Source: an uncultured Collinsella sp. (GTDB lineage: Bacteria > Actinomycetota > Coriobacteriia > Coriobacteriales > Coriobacteriaceae). Taken from it: a stretch of DNA of 11,445 bases. The DNA lies in the NCBI GenBank assembly GCA_900547125.1, contig URFU01000075.1, forward strand, positions 1 to 11,445. Reading direction: 5' to 3'. Both the position numbers and the translations under genes were made by a program. The notes below the pieces were generated by a model, which worked only from the letters and a program-made list of their open reading frames with translations, made no database searches and was not told the origin of the DNA. How positions within the stretch are numbered: the stretch's first letter is position 1; every line of letters begins with the position of its first letter. Below are positions 6,168-11,445 of this stretch, one piece after another.

Positions 6168-6614
6168 ATGACCGACATCGATCGCACGGCTCAGCTCGAG
6201 CGCGTCTGCTCGTATCTCAGGCGCATTCCGGCGTGGTATCTTGCCACGACCGATGCGAGCAACGGGCATCAGCCCCGCGTGAGGCCGTTTTCGTTTGCCA
6301 TGGTCGATGACGACAAACTGTGGTTTTGCACGTCGCGCGACAAGGACGTGTGGGCGGAGTTGAGCGCGAATCCCAAGTTTGAGGTATCGGGCTGGAAGCC
6401 GGGGGAGTGCTGGATCGTGTTAACCGGTGAGGCCGCGCTCGAGGACGATGCAGTCGTGAGCGACAAGGTGCGCCAGGCGGGCTTTAGGCACATGGTGGGC
6501 ATTGGCGAGCAACACGATAGCGCCAACGACGGCCGCCTTGCATTCTTCTCGGTCCGCAACATTGCCGCGCGGTTCTGCGATATCGACGGCAGCGAAGAGC
6601 TCCTCGAGCTCTAA
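6168..6614 (+). CDS. PPOX-like split-barrel flavin-binding protein (first copy)
   Basis: The 148-residue protein belongs to the pyridoxamine-5'-phosphate-oxidase-like superfamily of small split beta-barrels, most of which bind FMN, or F420 or heme in some branches. Seen in the sequence: an N-terminal helix, a strand IPAWYLATTD, then RVRPFSFAMVDDDKLWFCTS, which corresponds to the family's barrel strands and phosphate-binding region, and the K-D-V-W-x-E-L helix. No signal peptide or membrane segment is visible. The specific reaction is unknown; 'PPOX family protein' is the safe name, and true PdxH activity is unlikely because the protein is much shorter. The ATG follows GAAAGGGG (6155-6162) at five bases. 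It lies only 30 bases after ecfT, so it is probably on the FMN-riboswitch transcript. A related copy follows. Confidence 0.8.
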   Translation: MTDIDRTAQLERVCSYLRRIPAWYLATTDASNGHQPRVRPFSFAMVDDDKLWFCTSRDKDVWAELSANPKFEVSGWKPGECWIVLTGEAALEDDAVVSDKVRQAGFRHMVGIGEQHDSANDGRLAFFSVRNIAARFCDIDGSEELLEL

Positions 6615-6659
6615 TGCTCGCCAACCAGTCTTCCGGGGTAGTTAATGACAGGAGGAAAC

Positions 6660-7070
6660 GTGGACGGATTGAATACGGTGCTGGAGTATCTGACGTCGGT
6701 GCCGGCGTGGTATCTGGCGACGAGCGTGGACGGGCAGCCGCATGTGCGTCCGTTCTCGTTTGCGCAGATTCAGGACGGCAAGCTGTGGTTTGTGACGGCG
6801 CGCACCAAAGATGTGTGGCAGGAGCTGCTGCAAAACCAGCGCTTTGAGGCCACGAGTTGGTGGCCGGGCCATGGTTGGTTGATTCTGCGCGGGCGTGCGG
6901 GGCTGGAAGATCGGGCTTCGAGCGAAATGCGCGAGGCCGGATGGAAGCATCTTGAGCGCTTGAGCGAGCACTATGAGGGGCCTAACGACCCCGCGCTCGT
7001 CTTCTTTAGCGTCGAGGATCCCGAGGCATTTATCTGCAATCACGACGAATGGGTGCCGGTCGAGCTCTAG
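6660..7070 (+). CDS. PPOX-like split-barrel flavin-binding protein (second copy)
   Basis: The 136-residue protein is a paralogue of the gene just upstream. It shares the PAWYLAT strand, V-R-P-F-S-F-A, K-L-W-F, the K-D-V-W-x-E-L helix, a P-G-x-x-W block, the L-E-D turn, the F-F-S-V strand and even the final E-L. It lacks three residues in the first hairpin and two near the middle. It is expected to form the same FMN-type split barrel; substrate and reaction are unknown. I chose the GTG at 6660 because AGGAGG (6650-6655) lies just before it, and this start matches the upstream paralogue. An in-frame ATG at 6645 would add five residues but overlaps the Shine-Dalgarno region. It begins 45 bases after the first copy ends, consistent with a tandem duplication inside one operon. 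Confidence 0.78.
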   Translation: MDGLNTVLEYLTSVPAWYLATSVDGQPHVRPFSFAQIQDGKLWFVTARTKDVWQELLQNQRFEATSWWPGHGWLILRGRAGLEDRASSEMREAGWKHLERLSEHYEGPNDPALVFFSVEDPEAFICNHDEWVPVEL

Positions 7071-7104
7071 CCAGCTGGCTCATCCTAACAACTTAGTTTT
7101 CGCA

Positions 7105-7160
7105 TGGGCGGACCCCGTGTTGCCTGGCACCGTAAGGAGTGCCGGTCAATACGGGGCCCA
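7105..7160 (+). terminator. Long imperfect hairpin, possible end of the transport operon
   Basis: Bases 7113-7130 pair with 7139-7156 over 18 positions, with two mismatches and two G-T pairs, around an 8-base loop. TGGG (7105-7108) can pair with CCCA (7157-7160) beyond a bulge. It begins 35 bases after the second PPOX-like gene and lies well before the arginine operator, where a terminator is expected. The tail (CTCTATTTGT) is only moderately T-rich, so it could instead be a structured RNA element or an mRNA 3'-end stabiliser. Confidence 0.45.
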
Positions 7161-7205
7161 CTCTATTTGTCAATTCCTTCAAGCGAATGTGTCGGGAATG
7201 TTTCA

Positions 7206-7242
7206 ATGCATGAATATGCAAGCTATTTACGTATTCATGCAT
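7206..7242. promoter_or_regulatory. Probable ArgR operator (paired ARG boxes) upstream of argC
   Basis: ATGCATGAATA (7206-7216) is the exact inverse of TATTCATGCAT (7232-7242), an 11-bp inverted repeat with a 15-base centre. The half-site TGCATGAATA, and the shorter palindrome TGCAT-GAAT-ATGCA (7207-7220) within it, resemble ARG-box sequences bound by the hexameric arginine repressor ArgR. A looser copy, TGCATAAATCGCA (7300-7312), lies closer to argC. The position, 86 bases before the first gene of an arg cluster, supports arginine-responsive repression. The promoter itself could not be fixed, and no argR gene is in the window. Confidence 0.7.
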
Positions 7243-7327
7243 CTTTTGGTGCTAAAGTTTCAACCCACTTCATAACGACCGCTGCGAAATGCGCATCGGT
7301 GCATAAATCGCAGGCAAGGAGTCTGAT

Positions 7328-8398
7328 ATGTCTTTGAAGGTTGGAATCGTCGGCGCGGCTGGATATGCCGGAGCCGAGCTCATTCGCCTCGTGCTCGGTC
7401 ATCCCGAGTTTGAACTTGCTGCCATTACGTCCAACGCCGATGCCGGCCAGCCGTTGTCTGCGGTGCACCCGAGCTTCACCGGCGTAAGCGATCTGGTTTT
7501 CACCACGCATGACGCCCCCGAGCTCAAGAGCTGCGATGCGGTTTTTCTTGCCGTGCCGCACACGGCTGCCATGGCACAGGTGCCCGCGCTCCTTGCCGCG
7601 GGCGTTTCCTGCTTTGATCTTTCGGCCGATTACCGTCTGAGCGACCCGTCCGTCTTTGAGGCATGGTATGCCGCTGAGCACACGAGCCCCGAGCTGCTCA
7701 AGACCCGCGCTTTTGGCCTGCCCGAGCTGTTCTGCCAGGACTTAGAGACCGCTGCTTCCAGCCATGCCGCCGGAAAGCCCGTTTTGGTCGCCTGCGCCGG
7801 CTGCTATCCCACCGCAACGAGCCTTGCTGCTGCTCCTGCCGTGCGTGCGGGCTGGGTGGCCGAGAACGGTCCCGTAATCGTCGATGCCATTAGTGGCGTG
7901 ACGGGCGCCGGTAAGTCCTGCAACGCCCGCACCCATTTTTGTAGCGCAGACGAGAACCTGGAGGCCTATGGCGTAGGCAAACATCGCCACACGCCCGAAA
8001 TCGAGCAAATTCTGGGCCTGACCGACCGCATTGTCTTTACTCCGCACTTGGCACCGCTCAGGCGCGGCCTGCTTTCCACGGTGACGATGCCGCTCGCGCC
8101 GCAGGCTCTCGACACGTTGGCCCTTGAGGACGTCGTCGACCATTACAAGAAGTTCTACGCCGGTCGCACCTTTGTGCGCGTGCTCGATGCCGGCCAGCAG
8201 CCCAAGACGGCTTCGGTCGTCGGCACCAACGCTGCCCAGATTGGCCTTGCGCTCAACAAGCGTGCGGGCGTGCTGGTGGCGACGGGTGCTATCGACAATT
8301 TGTGCAAGGGTGCTGCGGGCCAGGCGGTCCAGTGCGCCAACATCGTTTTTGGCTTTGACGAGCGACGAGGCTTGCCCACAGTGGCGTGCCCGGTGTAG
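7328..8398 (+). CDS. argC: N-acetyl-gamma-glutamyl-phosphate reductase ArgC
   Basis: ArgC reduces N-acetylglutamyl phosphate to N-acetylglutamate semialdehyde with NADPH, the third step of the acetylated ornithine/arginine route, in the cytoplasm. The 356-residue length is typical of the longer bacterial type. A nucleotide-binding GAAGYAG loop sits at 9-15 after the first strand. The catalytic cysteine is C159 in GCYPT, followed by the usual SGVTGAGK segment. HRHTPEIEQIL and FTPHLAPLRRGLLSTV further on are family motifs for substrate binding and catalysis. The ATG at 7328 follows AAGGAG (7316-7321) at six bases. It opens the argC-argJ-argB-argD cluster and lies downstream of the probable ArgR operator. 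Identification is secure. Confidence 0.97.
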   Translation: MSLKVGIVGAAGYAGAELIRLVLGHPEFELAAITSNADAGQPLSAVHPSFTGVSDLVFTTHDAPELKSCDAVFLAVPHTAAMAQVPALLAAGVSCFDLSADYRLSDPSVFEAWYAAEHTSPELLKTRAFGLPELFCQDLETAASSHAAGKPVLVACAGCYPTATSLAAAPAVRAGWVAENGPVIVDAISGVTGAGKSCNARTHFCSADENLEAYGVGKHRHTPEIEQILGLTDRIVFTPHLAPLRRGLLSTVTMPLAPQALDTLALEDVVDHYKKFYAGRTFVRVLDAGQQPKTASVVGTNAAQIGLALNKRAGVLVATGAIDNLCKGAAGQAVQCANIVFGFDERRGLPTVACPV

Positions 8399-8533
8399 CA
8401 CATTCGATTGTTAACGATTTGGTGGTCGGGTATCGAGTTGGGCGCCGCTTTCAAGCTGGTCTAGTAGTTGCGACCGGTATGGCGTGCCAGCCGATGCCCG
8501 CTTTTTTATTTGATATAAGGAGCCGAAGGGACG
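8399..8533 (+). other. argC-argJ intergenic region with possible weak terminator
   Basis: No gene is seen in these 135 bases. GGCGT (8481-8485) can pair with ATGCC (8494-8498, one G-T pair) and is followed by six T's (8502-8507), a weak intrinsic-terminator or attenuator layout 27 bases before argJ. The 5-bp stem is short, so read-through is likely. AAGGAG (8517-8522) and GAAGGG (8525-8530) are both possible Shine-Dalgarno sites for argJ. An apparent extended -10 (TGATATAAG) overlaps the first of these and is unlikely to act as a promoter. Confidence 0.35.
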
Positions 8534-9802
8534 ATGAATACCGACCTGATTGATATCAAGATACGCGCCGTCGAGGGTGGCGTTACGGCAGCGGCTGGCT
8601 TTAAGGCTGCAGGCATCCATGCAGGATTCCGGAAGAATCCCGAGCGCTTGGACTATGCGCTCGTCGTGCCCGATAAGCCCTGTCCAGGCGCCGGCGTGTT
8701 TACGACCAACCGCTTTTGCGCGGCGCCCGTGCAGGTGAGCCGTGCCAACCTGGGCGGTGCGGACAAGGGCTATGGCATCATCGCCGGCGTTTCAATCAAC
8801 TCCGGCAACGCGAATGCCGCCACGGGCGAGACCGGCCTTGCCTGCGCGCGAGAGACATGCAATATCGCGTCGCAGGTCATCGGCTGTGAACCCCAGCAGA
8901 TCCTAGTTGCATCCACAGGCGTGATTGGACAGATTCTGCCGATCGACACGTTTGAGACGGCCGTTCCGTCCGCCTACGAGGCACTCTCTGCCCATGGCGG
9001 TGCCGATGCGGCCCGTGCCATCATGACGACCGATACGCACTCCAAGGAGTATGCCGTTCGCTACCGCAGTAAGGCTGCGGGTCATGCGGGCAACGTTTAT
9101 ACGGTGGGCGGCATGTGCAAGGGCTCGGGCATGATCATGCCCAATATGGCCACCATGATCGCGGTCATTACTACCGATGCCCCCGTCGAGCCGGCGGCGC
9201 TCCACGCCCTGTTGCTCTCGACCGTTAAGCAGACCTTCAATAAGGTCCCGGTCGATTCCGATACCTCGACCAACGACACCTGCATCATGCTTGCTTCCGG
9301 CGCTGCTGCCGCTGATACCGAGGCCATCGTCGAGGGCACTGATGCCTTTGACGAACTGTCCTTTGCCGTGCACGAGGTGTGCGAGAGCCTGGCGCGCAAC
9401 ATCGCGGCCGATGGCGAGGGTGCGTCAAAGCTCGTGACGGTTAACGTCACCGGCGCCGCCAACGACGAGGAAGCCGATATCGCCGCCCGTGCCGTCGCCA
9501 ACTCGCCGCTCGTCAAGACCTGCATCGCCGGCCACGATTGCAACTGGGGCCGCGTTGCCATGGCGCTCGGCAAGTGCGGCGTGAAGTTTAACCAGGAAGG
9601 CGTTTCCATCGACATGATGGACATGCCTGTCTGCCGCGACGGTCTGACTGTTCCCTTTGACGAGGACGAGGCTCTGCGACGTTTTGAGGCGCCCGAGATC
9701 GTGATCTCGGCCGACCTGGGTGCAGGCGACGCGGCAACGACCGTGTGGACCTGCGACCTCACGCACGAGTACATCTCCATCAACGGCGACTACCGTTCCT
9801 AG
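8534..9802 (+). CDS. argJ: Glutamate N-acetyltransferase / N-acetylglutamate synthase ArgJ
   Basis: ArgJ moves the acetyl group from N-acetylornithine to glutamate, closing the acetyl cycle. Bifunctional forms also make N-acetylglutamate from acetyl-CoA. The 422-residue precursor has the normal length. Family motifs include GVTAAAGFKAAG near the start, the PGAGVFTTN block, VSINSGNANA and the self-cleavage site KGSGMIMPNMATM. There the chain is expected to split between A206 and the nucleophile T207 into alpha and beta subunits. The C-terminal H-D-C-N-W-G-R block and the ending with E-Y-I-S-I-N-G-D-Y-R-S also fit. Whether it is mono- or bifunctional cannot be told from sequence alone. No argA is present in the window, which is compatible with a bifunctional enzyme. 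It sits between argC and argB, the common order in Gram-positive bacteria. Confidence 0.97.
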   Translation: MNTDLIDIKIRAVEGGVTAAAGFKAAGIHAGFRKNPERLDYALVVPDKPCPGAGVFTTNRFCAAPVQVSRANLGGADKGYGIIAGVSINSGNANAATGETGLACARETCNIASQVIGCEPQQILVASTGVIGQILPIDTFETAVPSAYEALSAHGGADAARAIMTTDTHSKEYAVRYRSKAAGHAGNVYTVGGMCKGSGMIMPNMATMIAVITTDAPVEPAALHALLLSTVKQTFNKVPVDSDTSTNDTCIMLASGAAAADTEAIVEGTDAFDELSFAVHEVCESLARNIAADGEGASKLVTVNVTGAANDEEADIAARAVANSPLVKTCIAGHDCNWGRVAMALGKCGVKFNQEGVSIDMMDMPVCRDGLTVPFDEDEALRRFEAPEIVISADLGAGDAATTVWTCDLTHEYISINGDYRS

Positions 9803-9882
9803 ATTCCCGACACGCTGCGCATCTTGCCGCATTGCGGACAGCGAAGCACGGCGTGATAACGATACGAAAGACGAGGCAGATT

Positions 9883-10863
9883 ATGAAATTCGCACGCGAC
9901 TGTCGTTCGAGCGAATCCAACGCACCCACCGCGCAGCTGCTGTTCGAAGCGCTGCCGTGGATTAAAAACCTGACCGGCAAGACGGTCGTTATCAAATATG
10001 GCGGAGCCGCCATGGTTGACGAGCAACTGCGCCGCGACGTGATGAGCGACATCGTTTTGCTCAAGATCATCGGCATGCGCCCCGTCATCGTGCATGGCGG
10101 CGGCAAAGCCATCAACGAGGCACTCAGCCACTATGACATCCCTGTCGAATTTAAGAACGGGCAGCGCGTGACTACGCCGGCGACCATGGATATCGTGCGC
10201 GAGGTGCTGGGCGGCAAGGTTAACCAGGAGCTGGTCGCGGCGCTCAACCACCACGGCAACCTGGCCGTGGGCGTGTCGGGCAGCGATGCTGGCACGCTCA
10301 TCGCCGAGCCGCTCGACCCCGAGCTCGGTCGCGTGGGCAAAGTGACGCACGTTAACACCGACTATATCGAGCGCTTACTCGATAGCGAGTACATCCCCGT
10401 TATCGCTACCGTCGCGGCGGGGGAGGACGGCGGTTTCATCAACATCAACGCCGATACCGCCGCCGGCGCCGTTGCGGCGGCGCTTCATGCGCACAAGGCG
10501 ATTTTTTTGACCGACGTCGACGGTCTGTACAAGGACTTTAGTGATAAGGACTCGCTCATCTCCAACCTGACGCTCGACGAGGTCAACGAGATGCTCTACG
10601 GCGGAGAAGTCGACAAGGGCATGATTCCCAAGCTGCGCGCCGCCGTCGATGCGCTTGCTGCTGGCGTGTTCCGAGCCCACATCATCAACGGCACGACGCC
10701 GCACTCGCTGCTGCTGGAGCTGCTGACCGATGCTGGCGTCGGTACCGTGATCCACTCCACCGAGACGGCCTACGAGTTCGATACGCATCCGCATCCGCTT
10801 TCGACGTTTGCGGCGCGTCTGACCGAGAACCTCGACGAGGTCGAGAAGCTCCAGACGGTCTAG
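9883..10863 (+). CDS. argB: Acetylglutamate kinase ArgB (arginine-sensitive type)
   Basis: ArgB phosphorylates N-acetylglutamate with ATP, the second and usually controlling step of the pathway. The 326-residue product has the amino-acid-kinase fold. K38 begins KYGG in the ATP phosphate loop, HGGGK at 71-75 is the N-acetylglutamate and phosphate loop, and N-G-Q-R-V-T-T and FINI-N-A-D follow in the usual order. The AQLLFEALPWI helix before the core is the N-terminal helix of arginine-inhibited hexameric enzymes, and HSLLLELLTDAGVGTVI near the end fits the arginine-binding region. I therefore infer feedback inhibition by arginine. About 35 residues follow GTVI, where many ArgB proteins stop. 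I chose the ATG at 9883 (GAGG six bases upstream). The frame is open farther upstream, with a GTG at 9853, but that part looks non-homologous and overlaps argJ. Confidence 0.95.
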   Translation: MKFARDCRSSESNAPTAQLLFEALPWIKNLTGKTVVIKYGGAAMVDEQLRRDVMSDIVLLKIIGMRPVIVHGGGKAINEALSHYDIPVEFKNGQRVTTPATMDIVREVLGGKVNQELVAALNHHGNLAVGVSGSDAGTLIAEPLDPELGRVGKVTHVNTDYIERLLDSEYIPVIATVAAGEDGGFININADTAAGAVAAALHAHKAIFLTDVDGLYKDFSDKDSLISNLTLDEVNEMLYGGEVDKGMIPKLRAAVDALAAGVFRAHIINGTTPHSLLLELLTDAGVGTVIHSTETAYEFDTHPHPLSTFAARLTENLDEVEKLQTV

Positions 10864-10932
10864 CCGACCCGTGGTCGTCGCGTCCCTGCACCCATAGCCC
10901 TGCGCCGTACGGCGCCCAACGAAAGGCAACTC

Positions 10933-11445
10933 ATGTCACTTGCAACTCAGCAATCGCTAGAGTCCCATTACGATATGCATACCTTTGGTCGCTCGCCGGT
11001 AGAGTTTGTCGAAGGTCACGGTATGAAGCTCATCGGTGACGATGGTCGTGAGTATCTCGACTTTCTCGCTGGTATCGGTGTGTGCAGCCTTGGCCACGGC
11101 AACCCTGCAGTGCTCTCGGCGCTCGAGGCTCAGACCAAAAAGCTTCTGCATGTGTCTAACTACTTCTACATCGAGCAGCGTGGACAGGTCGCGGCGCTGC
11201 TGTCCAAGCTTGCCAACGACGACGTAGATGGTGCGTGCGTGCTGGCCGATGCCATTGCCGCCGGCGATGAGACCACGGCAGCTGCTCTTGGTGCCCCGGC
11301 TGCGGATGAGCAGGTTTGGGAGACCTTCTTTGCCAACTCTGGCGCCGAGGCCAACGAGGGCGCGATGAAGCTCGCGCGCCTGTACGCCAAGCGTGCCGGT
11401 AATGGCGGCAACACCATCGTGTGCATGCGCGGCGGCTTCCACGGC
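10933..11445 (+). CDS. argD: Acetylornithine aminotransferase ArgD (5' part, cut by window end)
   Basis: ArgD is the PLP-dependent enzyme that transfers an amino group from glutamate to N-acetylglutamate semialdehyde, making N-acetylornithine. Only the first 171 codons are in the window and the frame stays open to the end. Visible family motifs are the GDDGREYLDFLAGIGV start, LGHGNPAV, SNYFY and FFANSGAEANE (132-142), the PLP-phosphate-binding region, then MRGGFHG at the window edge. The PLP lysine lies beyond it. Residues about 95-127 form an Ala/Asp/Glu-rich segment not usually found between the LSKLAN helix and the FFANSG strand; typical ArgDs have only a few residues there. The ATG at 10933 follows GAAAGG (10921-10926) at six bases, 69 bases after argB. 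Other class-III aminotransferases are similar, but the operon makes ArgD by far the best call. Confidence 0.92.
   Translation, partial: MSLATQQSLESHYDMHTFGRSPVEFVEGHGMKLIGDDGREYLDFLAGIGVCSLGHGNPAVLSALEAQTKKLLHVSNYFYIEQRGQVAALLSKLANDDVDGACVLADAIAAGDETTAAALGAPAADEQVWETFFANSGAEANEGAMKLARLYAKRAGNGGNTIVCMRGGFHG

Noticed and set aside
6614..6847. Short plus-strand open frame overlapping the second PPOX-like gene
   Set aside because: It is out of frame with the recognisable PPOX-like sequence and shows no motif of its own.
7071..7327. T-box leader or arginine riboswitch before argC
   Set aside because: No T-box core (AGGGTGG-like) or other known arginine-sensing RNA motif was seen; the ArgR-like inverted repeat explains arginine control better.
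8511..8519. Extended -10-like TGATATAAG before argJ
   Set aside because: It overlaps the Shine-Dalgarno region, so a transcript starting downstream would lack the ribosome-binding site; no matching -35 was seen.
9745..9882. Upstream extension of argB to an ATG at 9745
   Set aside because: It would overlap the last codons of argJ and add residues unlike any ArgB N-terminus; the ATG at 9883 leads straight into the conserved N-terminal helix.

Overview
The window looks like chromosomal DNA from a GC-rich actinobacterium of the class Coriobacteriia, probably Collinsella or a close relative. That assignment is an inference from GroEL and ArgC/J style, codon use and gene organisation; no marker gene was compared against a database. 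All eleven genes lie on the + strand and form three functional blocks. No mobile-element gene, tRNA, rRNA or CRISPR array was seen.

Block 1 (1-2449): an AT-rich leader, then groES and groEL (GroES/GroEL chaperonin). Hairpins precede both Shine-Dalgarno sites. A very large perfect-arm palindrome (2305-2449) follows groEL and probably acts as terminator and/or repeat element. I found no CIRCE or HAIR operator.

Block 2 (2450-7160): an intergenic stretch with several hairpins, a candidate promoter and a clear FMN riboswitch (about 2656-2834). The riboswitch heads a tightly overlapping operon: a RibU-like ECF substrate-binding membrane protein, a fused double ATPase (EcfA1-EcfA2 in one polypeptide) and EcfT. 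Together these make a complete energy-coupling-factor importer, and the riboswitch predicts riboflavin as substrate. Two tandem paralogous split-barrel proteins of the pyridoxamine-phosphate-oxidase-like (FMN-binding) superfamily follow at short spacing, so putative flavin users may share the flavin-controlled transcript. A long imperfect hairpin at 7105-7160 may end it.

Block 3 (7161-11445): an arginine biosynthesis cluster, argC-argJ-argB-argD, with argD cut by the window end. Its upstream region carries an 11-bp inverted repeat that looks like a pair of ArgR (ARG-box) sites. ArgJ recycles the acetyl group (cyclic pathway), and ArgB has the N-terminal helix typical of arginine-inhibited enzymes. 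Both operator-level and feedback control by arginine are therefore predicted. ArgB and ArgD carry extra segments relative to the usual family members.

I see no wholly unknown system here. The points most worth a second look are the groEL palindrome, the flavin regulon that includes tandem PPOX-like genes, the fused Ecf ATPase, the groE leader and intergenic hairpins with no known heat-shock operator, and the ArgD insertion.
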